Below, piece by piece: positions 16,201 to 25,516 of a stretch of DNA of 64,000 nucleotides. The notes under the pieces were generated by a model. The model saw nothing but the letters and a program-made list of their open reading frames with translations. It searched no databases and had not been told where the DNA came from. Both the position numbers and the translations under genes were made by a program. Positions within the stretch are counted from its first letter, which is position 1. Every line of letters starts with the position of its first letter. The stretch is from Halodesulfurarchaeum formicicum (GTDB lineage: Archaea; Halobacteriota; Halobacteria; Halobacteriales; Halobacteriaceae): the NCBI RefSeq assembly GCF_001886955.1, contig NZ_CP016804.1:434001-498000 (forward strand). The letters are read 5' to 3'.

Positions 16201-19200
16201 ATGAGTACGGAGCGGACAGGGGAGTACGAACTCCCCGTCAAGCGGGTCACCGGCGACACGCTCGAAACGCGGCTCACGGCCAACGCCTATCAGAACATCC
16301 TCCCGGCCCGCTACCTGAAGAAAGACGCCGACGGGGACCTGGTCGAGACCCAGGAAGACCTCTTCACTCGGGTCGCGCGGAACATCGCGCTCGCGGAGGT
16401 ACCCTACGAGGCAGCGAACCGCGATCTGACGGTCACGGTGCGGCCGGACCAGGTCAAGCCCGACCACCCGCGTCGGGACGAACTCGCCGCTGAGGTCTTT
16501 GGGGAGGGGACGACCGTCGAGGACGACGTCGAGATCGAGCTCACTCCCGAGAACGTCAACAAGTTCGCCTACGAGACCGTCGTGCCCGAGGTCCCCGACG
16601 AGATTCGAGCCCACGTCGAGGATTTGGCCGCCCAGTACGAGGAGCTGATGAGCACGCTCTCCTTTATGCCCAACTCGCCCACGTTGATGAACGCGGGGAA
16701 CGAGCTCCAGCAGCTCTCGGCCTGTTTTGTCAACTCTCCGGACGATGATCTCGCAGATATCCACGAAACGGCCAAAGAGGCCGCCTTAACCTTCCAGAGC
16801 GGGGGCGGCATGGGGTATGCGTTCTGGAAATTACGGCCCTACGGCGACGCGGTCGGCTCGACTGGCGGCATCGCCTCCGGCCCGATCACGTTCATGCGGA
16901 CCTTCGACCAGATGACCGAGACCATCGCCCAGGGCGGCACCCGCCGCGGGGCCCAGATGGCGGTCATGCGCATCTCCCACCCGGACGTCATCGAGTTCAT
17001 CCACTCGAAGAACAAGGACGTCTCGCTGGCTCACACGCTGAAGCTCAACGATCCGGACGACCCGACCTACACCGACTTCTCCGAAGCCCTGGAAGAGGCC
17101 CGCGCACTGATCGACGAGGAGGGACGGGTGCCCGAACACCTCCGGAACGCCGTCGAAGGCCACCTCTCGAATTTCAACATCTCTGTCGGGGTCACCGACG
17201 GCTTCATGGAGGCGCTGGCGAACGACGCGGAGTACACGCTCACGAACCCACGCACGGAAGAACCCCACATCGCGACGGCCGAGACAAAAGAGATGTACTC
17301 CCGCTACGATCTCGGGGAGTACGTCGAGGTCGGCGAGGAACTTTCCCTGCCCGCCTCGGTGCTCTGGGACCGGATCGTCGAGGGCGCACACGAGAACGGC
17401 GAGCCCGGCGTGATCTATCTGGAGCGGGCGAACAAGGAACACTCCTTCGACGTGGAGGAGCATCCCGACCACCGGATGCTCGCGACCAACCCTTGTGTGA
17501 CCGGTGAGACGCTGATCAGCACCGAGGACGGCCTCGTCCCGGCCGAAGAACTCTACGAGCAGGGAGTCGCACGCGACGTCGTCGTCGACAGTCGGCTGAG
17601 CGAGGACGATGCGACCAAGGAAGCCAGCAGCGTGTTCAAGACTGGCGTAAAGGACGTCTACGAACTCTCCACCGAGGAAGGGTACGAACTCCGCCTCACT
17701 GCTGACCATCGGATGATGACCGACGAGGGGTGGGTAGAGGCAAAGAACCTTGAGCCAGGCGACACGGTCCACGTGCAGGACCGAAAAGGCCAGTTCGGGA
17801 ACCACGGCTCCGCCGAGGAGGGCCGAGTGCTGGGCTGGCTCGTCGGAGACGGGCACCTCAAGAACGGCGAGGAACGTGCCGTTCTCAACTTCTACGACGA
17901 GGACGCCGAAATCTCCGAGCAGTTCGCCGCAGACGTCAACGACGTGGTCCGTGATCCGCGCGGCAACGCGGATTACGAGATCGGCGTCAGCGAGATTTCC
18001 CGGGGAGACGGGTATCGCGGCGCCCAGGCCATCGAACAACGGGTCCGTTCGGCACGCCTCTACGAGTACGCCGAACAGGCTGGACTCACCGACGAAAAGC
18101 TCCAGGTTCCCGAGGCGGTCATGCGAGGCAGTGAAGTGATGGCCCGGGGATTCCTCAGAGCCCTGTTCACCGCGGATGGGAGCGTTCAGGGGAACGTGGA
18201 GAAAGGCGTCTCGGTCCGTCTCACCAGCACCGACACTGACCTTCTCCAGGAGGTCCAGCAACTCCTGTTGAACTTCGGGATCTTCAGCAAGATATACGAG
18301 GACCGCCACGAGGCAGGCAGGCAGGAGATGCCCGACGGGAAGGGTGGTACGAAGACCTACGAACGCCAGGCGGACCACGACCTCGTCATCTCGAAAGATT
18401 CGCTGGTCACCTTCCGTGAGGAAATCGGCTTCCTCCGGGAGGACAAAAATGACGCGCTCGACGATCGGTTGGCCGAATACACGACCAGCCCGTACAGCGA
18501 CGCCTTCGAGGCGACGGTGTCGGCGGTCGAAGCGGACGGCCACGAACCGGTGTACGACCTGACCGAGCCGGACACCCACTCCTTCGTCGCGAACGGCCTC
18601 GTCTGCCACAACTGTGGCGAGCAGCCGTTGGAGGAGTACGAGGCCTGTAACCTCGGTCACGTGAACCTCTCGACTATCGCTGCGACTGACAGTTCCGACT
18701 GGCGGGCCTGGTCGGCCGCCAACGAGGACGCCTACGACAGCCGGGAGGCGGCCGTCGAGGCGTTCCTTGAGGGGGCCATCGACTGGGCGGAGTTCGACCG
18801 CCGCATCCGGATCGGGACCCGGTTCCTCGAGGACGTGGTCACGATGTCGGATTTCCCGGTCGAGGAGATCACCGAGAAGGTGCGTGCAATGCGCAAGATC
18901 GGGCTGGGAATCATGGGTATCGCCCAATTGTTCGTTCAGCTCGGCATGCGCTATGGCTCCGAACCGGCAAACGAGGTCGCCCGCCAGCTCATGACCCACA
19001 TCAACCACGAGTCCAAGCGGGTCTCCCACGAACTGGCCCTCGAACGGGGCAGCTTCGCGGAGTGGGACAACTCCAAGTACGCCGACCCCACCCGCTATGC
19101 CGAGTGGTTCGAGCATCACACCGGCGAGGACCCCGAGGACTGGCCCGAGGGCTATCCCATCCGGAACCACAACACGACCACGATCGCCCCGACGGGGACG

Positions 19201-20394
19201 ACCTCGATGGTCGGCAACACCACCGGCGGCTGTGAGCCCATCTTCAACGTGGCCTACTACAAGAACGTCTCCGATGACGTGCAGGGCGAGGAGATGCTCG
19301 TCGAGTTCGACGACTACTTCCTCCGGACCCTGGAGGCAAACGACATCGACGTCGAGGACGTGAAAGCCGAGGCTACCGAGCAGATGGCCGCAAACGAGTT
19401 CGACGGCGTCGAGGGACTCTCGACGGTGCCTGATGCCATCGCGGAACTCTTTGTCACCTCCAGTGACCTCACGGGCAAGGAACACGCCTCGATCCAGACC
19501 GCCCTCCAGGAGGGCGTGGACTCCTCGATCTCGAAGACGGTGAACTTCCCGCGGGAGGCGACCGTCGAGGACATGGACGAAGTCCTGCGCTACATCTACG
19601 ACCACGGTGGGAAGGGCGTGACCGTCTACCGAGACGGCACCCGCTCGAAGCAAGTCCTCACGACCCGCGCGGACAACACCGAGTTCGCGGACATGGACGA
19701 GGCCGAGGTCGCCGAGACCATCATCGAGCAGATCGAGACTGTCTTCGGCGGGTTCGAGTCCTTCCTCGACCGCGAGGACGTCACCGAACTTCTGGGGAGC
19801 GAACTCGATTCCATCGAGGGGCCGGACTACGCGGAGAAACGGGCTCGACCCGCCGCGTTGCAGGGCGTGAGCCAGCGAATCGACACTGGCTATGGCAAGC
19901 TCTACGTGACGATCAACGAGGACGGCGATGGGCGCCCCTTCGAGCTGTTCGCGAACATCGGCCACTCCGGCGGCTTCACGAACTCGTTCACCGAGGCCCT
20001 CGCGAAGGTCATCTCGACGGCGCTGCGCTCCGGCGTGGACCCCTACGAGATCGTCGACGAGCTCAAGGGAACCCGCAGCCCCAAGGTCGCCTGGGACAAG
20101 GGCGAGCAGATCAACTCGATCCCCGATGCCATCGGCACGGCGATGTACCGATATCTGGAGGACGAGGTCGACAAGCCCTATCCCCAGCAGGAGACGCTGG
20201 ACGGCATTGAAGAGAGCGGCACCGAAACTGACGGTGGCGGCGCGGTCGCCACAAATACGGAATCGGAGGGGTCAACCCAGTCGCTCATCGACGCCGGGGA
20301 GAGCCCCGAGTGTCCCGAGTGTGGCTCGATGGATCTGTACTACTCCGAGGGCTGTAAGACCTGCCAGGCGTGTGGCTGGAGTGAGTGCAGTTAG
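16201..20394 (+). CDS. nrdJ: Class II (B12-dependent) ribonucleotide reductase with intein
   Basis: 1397-residue precursor, about 1024 residues after intein removal. It reduces ribonucleotides to deoxyribonucleotides using adenosylcobalamin to make the thiyl radical. The body shows LSFMPNSPTLMNAG, LSACFVNSPDDD, GGGMGYAFWKLRP, the active-site NPC-GEQPL (split by the intein), and PTGTTSMVGNTTGGCEP. The C-terminus ends in a zinc ribbon (CPECGSMDLYYSEGC then CQACGW) like the redox tail of NrdJ. The start at ATG 16201 is set by a GGAGGT site. Independence from oxygen fits the anaerobic respiration genes in the window, and the PduO adenosyltransferase at 43.6 kb could supply the cofactor. Confidence 0.95.
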   Translation: MSTERTGEYELPVKRVTGDTLETRLTANAYQNILPARYLKKDADGDLVETQEDLFTRVARNIALAEVPYEAANRDLTVTVRPDQVKPDHPRRDELAAEVFGEGTTVEDDVEIELTPENVNKFAYETVVPEVPDEIRAHVEDLAAQYEELMSTLSFMPNSPTLMNAGNELQQLSACFVNSPDDDLADIHETAKEAALTFQSGGGMGYAFWKLRPYGDAVGSTGGIASGPITFMRTFDQMTETIAQGGTRRGAQMAVMRISHPDVIEFIHSKNKDVSLAHTLKLNDPDDPTYTDFSEALEEARALIDEEGRVPEHLRNAVEGHLSNFNISVGVTDGFMEALANDAEYTLTNPRTEEPHIATAETKEMYSRYDLGEYVEVGEELSLPASVLWDRIVEGAHENGEPGVIYLERANKEHSFDVEEHPDHRMLATNPCVTGETLISTEDGLVPAEELYEQGVARDVVVDSRLSEDDATKEASSVFKTGVKDVYELSTEEGYELRLTADHRMMTDEGWVEAKNLEPGDTVHVQDRKGQFGNHGSAEEGRVLGWLVGDGHLKNGEERAVLNFYDEDAEISEQFAADVNDVVRDPRGNADYEIGVSEISRGDGYRGAQAIEQRVRSARLYEYAEQAGLTDEKLQVPEAVMRGSEVMARGFLRALFTADGSVQGNVEKGVSVRLTSTDTDLLQEVQQLLLNFGIFSKIYEDRHEAGRQEMPDGKGGTKTYERQADHDLVISKDSLVTFREEIGFLREDKNDALDDRLAEYTTSPYSDAFEATVSAVEADGHEPVYDLTEPDTHSFVANGLVCHNCGEQPLEEYEACNLGHVNLSTIAATDSSDWRAWSAANEDAYDSREAAVEAFLEGAIDWAEFDRRIRIGTRFLEDVVTMSDFPVEEITEKVRAMRKIGLGIMGIAQLFVQLGMRYGSEPANEVARQLMTHINHESKRVSHELALERGSFAEWDNSKYADPTRYAEWFEHHTGEDPEDWPEGYPIRNHNTTTIAPTGTTSMVGNTTGGCEPIFNVAYYKNVSDDVQGEEMLVEFDDYFLRTLEANDIDVEDVKAEATEQMAANEFDGVEGLSTVPDAIAELFVTSSDLTGKEHASIQTALQEGVDSSISKTVNFPREATVEDMDEVLRYIYDHGGKGVTVYRDGTRSKQVLTTRADNTEFADMDEAEVAETIIEQIETVFGGFESFLDREDVTELLGSELDSIEGPDYAEKRARPAALQGVSQRIDTGYGKLYVTINEDGDGRPFELFANIGHSGGFTNSFTEALAKVISTALRSGVDPYEIVDELKGTRSPKVAWDKGEQINSIPDAIGTAMYRYLEDEVDKPYPQQETLDGIEESGTETDGGGAVATNTESEGSTQSLIDAGESPECPECGSMDLYYSEGCKTCQACGWSECS
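17494..18612 (+). other. Intein with LAGLIDADG homing endonuclease inside NrdJ
   Basis: 373 residues (432-804 of the precursor). It starts with Cys (CVTGETLIS, block A) and has TADHRM (block B His). The endonuclease blocks are LGWLVGDGHLKNG (about 543) and RGFLRALFTADGS (about 649). It ends with SFVANGLVCHN followed by Cys. The +1 Cys is the reductase active-site Cys of NPCGEQPL, so no active enzyme forms before splicing. Both endonuclease acidic motifs (GDG, ADG) are kept, so the nuclease may be active. Confidence 0.93.
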
Positions 20395-20431
20395 GGACAA
20401 GGTTTAATCCCGATTCGTGTGGAGTTTCGCT

Positions 20432-20785
20432 GTGACCGACCGCGTCGAACTCGGTGTCGAACTTCTCGACCGCTTCGAGGACGTGGAACTTTCAGTCGCC
20501 GAGGTCATCGACCGCCTGGAGACGATCACGACCGACCCGCGAACCACCCGCGAGATTCTGGAACGAGCCGAAAACGAGGGAATCATCGAGCGGGACTCGG
20601 GGGTCGTCTACCCCGCCGGATCGAACTACGTCAGCTTCGAGGCCGAGGTCGTCACGAAAGAGGGGGAGTTCACCTGCCGTCGCTGTGGGGCCTCGATCAC
20701 TACCGGGTACTTTCTGAATCTGGAGGCGGGCGAACATGGCCCCTTCGGCTCCTCCTGTATCCGAAAAGTCACCGGGCGGGAGTGA
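20432..20785 (+). CDS. Small haloarchaeal wHTH/zinc-type protein (DUF5830-like)
   Basis: 117 residues. The N-terminal ~55 residues look like a winged helix (ELGVELLDRFEDVELSVAEVIDRL, then TTREILERAENEGII). A CRRCG motif and a further Cys (GSSC) near the C-terminus could bind metal. The GTG at 20432 is chosen because TTTAAT at 20403-20408 sits 24-29 bases ahead, as for a leaderless gene. It resembles the haloarchaeal DUF5830 family, from memory; the function is unknown. It is convergent with the next gene. Confidence 0.65.
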   Translation: MTDRVELGVELLDRFEDVELSVAEVIDRLETITTDPRTTREILERAENEGIIERDSGVVYPAGSNYVSFEAEVVTKEGEFTCRRCGASITTGYFLNLEAGEHGPFGSSCIRKVTGRE

Positions 20786-21655
20786 TCAGTCCTCGATCTG
20801 GGATCGCAACCGGTCGAGCCGCGAGCGCTGGTCTTCGATCGCTGCGAGTTGCTCTTCGAGGAGTGTCTCCTGGTCGTCCAGGAGCGCTTCGAGTTCGTCG
20901 AGTTCGTCGAGGATCGACGCGGTATCGACCGCCGAAACAAACGCGGCCGACTCCGCTGGCTCCGGTTTGCCAGCAGTCGTCGATTCCTCGTCCGTGTCTG
21001 GCTCCTCGTCCTCCGCCGGTCGAACAGCCGCCTCGAAGGCAGCCTGGTCTGGCACCTCGTAGAACTGGTAGATGGCGTCCCGGATCGTCTCGTCCACGCG
21101 GCGAAAGCCCTCGTTGGGTGTCTTGATTCGCTCGGTTCGGTCCGGTGTCGAGATCACGAGCTGGGATGCGACACTGCCCTTCTCGGTTTCGAGGCCCTGG
21201 ACCGACTCGTAAGGGACCGCCACGTACTCCTCGTCCCAGACCGCCGCGCCCACGTGTTTGACCAGCCGACGGTTCGTCACCACGAGTGTCAGTTCACCGA
21301 AGCGGTAGGTCGCACTGACGGTCTCGCCGGGCTCGATAACCTCCCTGGCGCGGAATACGCCCGCGAGAATCGGGTGCAGCGAATCGGAGACGTACTTCTC
21401 CGGGACGGTGAGCGACCGTGTCCCGTCGGTCCCATAATCGAACGTGATAGTGGACTTTCGTCGCCCCTCCTCGACGGTTACCCGCTCTGCTTCGTGTGGA
21501 TAGGATTCGACCGATTCGTCGCTGAGAAAGCCCTCCGCCCCGTAGTGAATCGTCCGGGTGGGGGTCACGTACAGCGCGTCCTCGCCCTTGAGCGAGACGG
21601 TCGCCGACACCGTCTCGTCCCCCAGGGCCTCCGCGACGGCCGACGGTACGTTCAT
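20786..21655 (-). CDS. Hypothetical protein with PH-like domain and C-terminal coiled coil
   Basis: 289 residues, no membrane segments. Two beta-rich repeats in the first ~190 residues (for example LYVTPTRTIHY and LTLVVTNRRLVKHV) resemble bacterial PH-like domains. A low-complexity acidic linker (about 205-240) leads to a coiled coil (ILDELDELEALLDDQETLLE onward). This kind of protein is common in haloarchaea (DUF7115-like, from memory). Function unknown. It is divergent from the tRNA-Met gene. Confidence 0.6.
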   Translation of the reverse strand: MNVPSAVAEALGDETVSATVSLKGEDALYVTPTRTIHYGAEGFLSDESVESYPHEAERVTVEEGRRKSTITFDYGTDGTRSLTVPEKYVSDSLHPILAGVFRAREVIEPGETVSATYRFGELTLVVTNRRLVKHVGAAVWDEEYVAVPYESVQGLETEKGSVASQLVISTPDRTERIKTPNEGFRRVDETIRDAIYQFYEVPDQAAFEAAVRPAEDEEPDTDEESTTAGKPEPAESAAFVSAVDTASILDELDELEALLDDQETLLEEQLAAIEDQRSRLDRLRSQIED

Positions 21656-21714
21656 GTTGGCAGGTCTTCCCCCGCCGTGATAAACTCGGCGGGTCGCCCT
21701 ATCGGAGATACAAA

Positions 21715-21722
21715 GGTTTTAG
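21715..21722 (+). promoter_or_regulatory. TATA-like box of tRNA-Met
   Basis: GGTTTTAG lies 27-34 bases before the first base of the tRNA, the position expected for an archaeal TATA element. Confidence 0.4.
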
Positions 21723-21748
21723 AGGACCAGTACCTAAGCCGGGCGTGA

Positions 21749-21889
21749 GCCCGGGTGGCTTAGTGGTCATAGCGCCGCACTCATAGGGTTTCGAGATTCG
21801 GTGCGGCCATCGGTGGCTCGCATCTCAGGTCGACCGAGCCTTGGACCTGGGACATGCGGAGGTCGAGGGTTCGAACCCCTCCCCGGGCA
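21749..21889 (+). tRNA. Elongator tRNA-Met (CAT) with intron
   Basis: The 5' exon (21749-21785) ends in the anticodon loop with CAT. The 3' exon (21854-21889) begins A-TGCGG. The acceptor stem is GCCCGGG/CCCGGGC and the discriminator A. The intron (21786-21853, about 68 bases) lies one base past the anticodon, the standard site cut by the archaeal splicing endonuclease and known for haloarchaeal tRNA-Met. A CTTTTAA run follows and may end transcription. Confidence 0.9.
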
Positions 21890-21994
21890 CTTTTAACTGT
21901 CCTGTCAGGTACCCGTCCGACCGACCAGCGCTCCCACACCGATCCACCCCCTGCACCGGTCGCCGTTTTCTCGATTGATAGCTCGGGACGAGGA

Positions 21995-22000
21995 TTTATG
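21995..22000 (+). promoter_or_regulatory. TATA box of the membrane histidine kinase
   Basis: TTTATG lies 25-30 bases before the GTG at 22025 and supports it as a leaderless start. Confidence 0.4.
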
Positions 22001-22024
22001 CGGGGTTGTAAATAACCGGGTGGC

Positions 22025-23107
22025 GTGTCTTCGCAAACCGATCTGCTGGGCTCGTCGCTTTCGTCGATTCGGACAGCGGTCGGCCACCTCGTCGACACGG
22101 CTTCCCCGATGGGTGGCTGGCTGCTCGTCGGCTCCGGCATCGGCTTGACGGCCCTCTCCGAACTCGTCTTTTTCGTCTACGGGAACGCCAATCCGGGTAT
22201 TCGGGTCCTCGAGTTGTTGCTCCCCATGGCCGTCGGTATTGGGCTCATCTGGGTTGGATTTCAGTCCCGCCAGCATGGGTTTTCCTCCTGGCAGATCGCC
22301 GTCCTCGGGTTGTCCGTCCTCCTCGGGATGGGCGTGTTCGTCGTCATCGCGACCTACATGCGGCTCCTCCTCAGTCTGGAACAGCCCTTGCCGGCCAAGC
22401 CACTGTATCTCCTGTTGAATGCGATGGCGATCGGTGCGGTGCTCAACTTCGTGTATGCCTACCAGTACCTCAAAATTCGGGATCGGGCCGACCGACTGGC
22501 GGTCCGCCGGGATCGACTCGTCGGTGTCATCTCACTCGTCTCTCACGATATCCGCAATCCGCTGACCGTCGCCAAGGGGTATGCCGACATGGCCGGGGAA
22601 CACGCCGCCCCGCTCGTCGAAGCCCTCGAACGCATCGAGACGATGGTCCAGGAATTGCTCGCGCTCGCACACAGCACCCAGTCCACGGCGGCACTGGAAC
22701 CGGTCGCGGTGGCGGCGATCGCCCGCGAGTCCTGGGGCGTAGTCGAAACCGAAGCTGCCGATCTGGAGATCGCGACCGAGACCGAGGTCCTGGCCGAACC
22801 GGATCAGCTCCGACACCTCTTCGAGAACCTCTTCCGAAACGCAATCGAGCACGGCGGTACAGCAGTTACCGTGACGGTCGGGGACTTCGCGGGTGGGTTC
22901 TACGTCGCGGACGACGGCCCCGGAATTCCCGAGTCGGACCGAGAAACGGCCTTCGAGCCCGGCTACACGACAGCCGAGAGCGGGACCGGTCTGGGGCTCA
23001 ACATCGTCCAGGAGATCTGTGTGGCACACGACTGGGAGGTGGCCGTCACCGAAAGCAGGGCAGGTGGGGCCCGCTTTGAGTTCGACGGCGTCGAGTTTCC
23101 CGATTGA
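22025..23107 (+). CDS. Membrane sensor histidine kinase
   Basis: 360 residues beginning at GTG 22025. About four hydrophobic helices span residues 30-155, with no recognisable PAS domain. HisKA follows (ISLVSHDIRNPLTVAKGYADM, His as phospho-site), then HATPase with N box (NLFRNAIEHGG), G1 (DDGPGIPESD) and G2 (GTGLGLNIV). The signal is likely perceived in or near the membrane. No response regulator is adjacent. Confidence 0.85.
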   Translation: MSSQTDLLGSSLSSIRTAVGHLVDTASPMGGWLLVGSGIGLTALSELVFFVYGNANPGIRVLELLLPMAVGIGLIWVGFQSRQHGFSSWQIAVLGLSVLLGMGVFVVIATYMRLLLSLEQPLPAKPLYLLLNAMAIGAVLNFVYAYQYLKIRDRADRLAVRRDRLVGVISLVSHDIRNPLTVAKGYADMAGEHAAPLVEALERIETMVQELLALAHSTQSTAALEPVAVAAIARESWGVVETEAADLEIATETEVLAEPDQLRHLFENLFRNAIEHGGTAVTVTVGDFAGGFYVADDGPGIPESDRETAFEPGYTTAESGTGLGLNIVQEICVAHDWEVAVTESRAGGARFEFDGVEFPD

Positions 23108-23112
23108 GTCGT

Positions 23113-23541
23113 TCAGGAACCGGTTTTCACCACCACGGTGTTCCCGATCACGTCTCCGAGTCGCTGCCCGTCATCCGAACGATAGATGAGAACGCCACCC
23201 AGCAGGTACGCGGTCGGCAGCGCGTCGACGATTCGGAGGACGTTTCTAAGGATTGCCGCCAGCAAACTTGCGGGCCGCCCGTCCGCCTGAACGACCGTGA
23301 TCCCGAACAGTCGCTTGCCGGGTGTCTGTCCGCTGGTCCACTCGAAGACGACGAAGTAGCCCAAGGCAAGCGGCCAGATCAGGAGCCCGACCACACCGAC
23401 GAGCCTGGGAGCGACGGTAGCGGTAACCCCGCCCAGCACCGCCAGGCCCACCGTGAGGAGCACCGCGTCGACGGCAAAGGCGAGCAAGCGAGCAATTAGG
23501 GTGTCGTTTCTCGTTTCGAGTCGTGGGTTCGATCGCACCAT
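23113..23541 (-). CDS. RDD family membrane protein
   Basis: 142 residues with three hydrophobic helices. The RDD family pattern is visible (ARLLAFAVDAVLL near the start, FEWTSGQTPGKRLFGITVV in the middle). The role is unproven; some RDD proteins transport ions or act in stress. The TTTAAG box about 27 bases upstream on the minus strand supports the start at 23541. It is convergent with the kinase gene, with a gap of five bases. Confidence 0.75.
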   Translation of the reverse strand: MVRSNPRLETRNDTLIARLLAFAVDAVLLTVGLAVLGGVTATVAPRLVGVVGLLIWPLALGYFVVFEWTSGQTPGKRLFGITVVQADGRPASLLAAILRNVLRIVDALPTAYLLGGVLIYRSDDGQRLGDVIGNTVVVKTGS

Positions 23542-23670
23542 GGGCCTGGTTGGCCCTGTTTTCGCACTTAAACATCCGGGCGGCGTTGCCGGCCCCCTGT
23601 TCGGCCACGAGTAACCTCGATAAACCGTTTCGGAGGTGGAAATCGATTTATTAAACGACGTAAAAGGCCG

Positions 23671-23714
23671 CGCCTGACGGTAAAGCAGACTGAATTGACG
23701 CCAACGTTCAGGCG
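23671..23714. repeat. Inverted repeat before a small-gene promoter
   Basis: CGCCTGA (23671-23677) and TCAGGCG (23708-23714) form a 7-bp inverted repeat. It lies directly upstream of a CTATATGG box (23716-23723), so it could be an operator for the small membrane protein gene. Confidence 0.35.
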
Positions 23715-23759
23715 GCTATATGGACCCAGGGCGCCTCTCTGTTAGTAGCGGTGGTCCCC

Positions 23760-23993
23760 ATGTCCAGTCCCTCCCACACCCACGATCCGACCGGTGCATC
23801 GCCACCCGGGCACGGCCCGCTCCTGCGCCCACTCGAGGCCGTGGGATTCTGGGCCGCCGTTGCGCTTCCCTTCATCTACGTGCCGCTCATTCTGCGGGGT
23901 CTCGACACGTCGAGTATGCAGTTGACCGTCGCCGTGCTGATCGTGGTTCATCTGCTGGCACTGATCGCCGGCCACCGGTACAACGCCGACTGA
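23760..23993 (+). CDS. Small two-helix membrane protein
   Basis: 77 residues from the ATG at 23760. A His/Pro/Gly-rich N-terminus is followed by two hydrophobic segments (about 30-47 and 53-71), with a short end GHRYNAD. The CTATATGG box upstream supports expression. I do not recognise the family; small membrane proteins of this form are common in haloarchaea. Confidence 0.55.
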   Translation: MSSPSHTHDPTGASPPGHGPLLRPLEAVGFWAAVALPFIYVPLILRGLDTSSMQLTVAVLIVVHLLALIAGHRYNAD

Positions 23994-24034
23994 GAACGGG
24001 GCTTTTTATCTCGTTCGGGGCCGTCCGCTGACGC

Positions 24035-25006
24035 ATGGAACTGGGGACAGTCCCGCTCGGTCGGACTGGGACGCGGGTCTCGGAGATCGCCTTTGGAACC
24101 TGGCGGTTCGGCCGCACGGACGACACCGGGGCGATCGAGATCGATCGCGATCAGGCTCATCGACTGCTTGACGCCTACGAGGCGGCCGGCGGTCGGTTCA
24201 TCGACACCGCTGACATGTACGGCGACGGTCGGGCCGAAGCCTATATCGGGGACTGGCTCGCGGAACGCGACCGCGAAGACTTCGTGGTTGCCTCGAAGAT
24301 CTACTGGCCGACCCGCGAGGACGACCCGAACGGTCGGGGCCTGGGTCGCAAGCATCTCCGGCGACAGATCGACCGGATCCGAGACCGGCTGGGTACCGAC
24401 TACCTCGACGTGCTTTACATCCACCGCTGGGACGACACGACGCCCGCCCCGGAGTTCATGCGAACGCTGAACGATTTCGTCCGGCGGGGGGCCGTGAACT
24501 ACCTCGGCGCCTCCACACTGGAGCCAAACGCCTGGAAGGTCGTCAAGGCAAACGAGATCGCCCGGCGGGAGGGCTACGAACCCTTCAAAGTCGTCCAGCC
24601 GCGGTACAACGCGGTCAACCGGGAGATCGAGGGGACTTATCTGGACATGTGCCGGGATTACGACATCGGCATCATCCCCTGGTCGCCGCTGGCCGGCGGC
24701 TTTCTCAGCGGGAAGTACACGCGTGGAGAAGCACCGCCCCCTGATTCCCGTGGGGCGACCGACGAGCAGTTCGTCGACTCCTATCTCACCGCCGAGAACT
24801 TCGACGTTCTGGAGGAGGTCGAAGCGGTCGCCGCGGAGGTCGAGGCTTCCCCGGCCCAGGTAAGCCTCGCCTGGCTGCTGGCACACGACCAGGTGATCGC
24901 GCCGATCGTCGGCGCGACCTCCATCGACCAGCTCGAAGAGGATCTCGCGTCGACACAGATCAGCCTGTCCGCCCGGCAAGTCGAACGAATCGCGACCGCC
25001 AAGTAG
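24035..25006 (+). CDS. Aldo/keto reductase
   Basis: 323-residue TIM-barrel NADPH-dependent oxidoreductase. The catalytic Asp and Tyr lie in FIDTADMYGDGRAE, Lys in VASKIYW and His in LYIHRWDD. The C-terminus carries the cofactor-binding segment (IAPIVGATSIDQLEED). It is closest to the voltage-gated-channel-beta/YajO-like group; the substrate is unknown. A TTTTTATC box at about 24003-24010 fits a leaderless ATG at 24035. It is convergent with the acetyltransferase gene. Confidence 0.88.
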   Translation: MELGTVPLGRTGTRVSEIAFGTWRFGRTDDTGAIEIDRDQAHRLLDAYEAAGGRFIDTADMYGDGRAEAYIGDWLAERDREDFVVASKIYWPTREDDPNGRGLGRKHLRRQIDRIRDRLGTDYLDVLYIHRWDDTTPAPEFMRTLNDFVRRGAVNYLGASTLEPNAWKVVKANEIARREGYEPFKVVQPRYNAVNREIEGTYLDMCRDYDIGIIPWSPLAGGFLSGKYTRGEAPPPDSRGATDEQFVDSYLTAENFDVLEEVEAVAAEVEASPAQVSLAWLLAHDQVIAPIVGATSIDQLEEDLASTQISLSARQVERIATAK

Positions 25007-25492
25007 CTACGCCGGCCGCTCGTAGACCGCTTCCGCGTACTGGTTCGAATCGATCGTGGTTCGCTCGGTATCCACCTGCTCGAAGCCACGGGATCGGTAC
25101 AACTCGGTCACGTGATCGTTGGCCTCCAGCACTGTTGCTCGAAGCGTGTCCGCTCCGTCCGCCGTGAACGCCTCCTCGATCGCGTCGAACAGTGCCGTTT
25201 CCACGCCCGCCTCGCGGTGGGCTGGATCGACGTGTAAGCGGAGAATCGTCCCGGTCTCGCCGGCCCGGTGGCCGTGAACGAATCCGACGATCTCACCGTC
25301 TCGCAGGGCGACCAGCAACTCGGTGCCGGGATTCGAGAGTTCCATCTCGACGACTGGATCCCCATACCAGTGGGCGACGCCCGACTCGATGGTGTCCGCG
25401 GAAAGCGTGTCCGGGTAGTCGGCTCGCCAGGCCGCCTCGGCCACCGCGCGGATCGATTCGATGTCCGAGGTCGTGGCGTCTCGAATGTCCAT
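25007..25492 (-). CDS. GNAT family N-acetyltransferase
   Basis: 161 residues with the GNAT fold: an N-terminal DIRDATTSDIESIRAVAEAAW and the acetyl-CoA loop (ILRLHVDPAHREAGVETALFDA). The loop is degenerate at the usual R/Q-x-x-G-x-G/A motif. The C-terminal NDHVTELYRSRGFEQ is typical. Substrate unknown. It lies 24 bases upstream of the transporter gene on the same strand and could share its message. Confidence 0.82.
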   Translation of the reverse strand: MDIRDATTSDIESIRAVAEAAWRADYPDTLSADTIESGVAHWYGDPVVEMELSNPGTELLVALRDGEIVGFVHGHRAGETGTILRLHVDPAHREAGVETALFDAIEEAFTADGADTLRATVLEANDHVTELYRSRGFEQVDTERTTIDSNQYAEAVYERPA

Positions 25493-25516
25493 AGCGGTCC
25501 TTGAACGGGGAGGCCC

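Noticed and set aside
16831-19965. Very long minus-strand open frame opposite nrdJ
   Set aside because: High-GC shadow of a strongly coding frame. It has no conserved motif, and the nrdJ frame accounts for the region fully.
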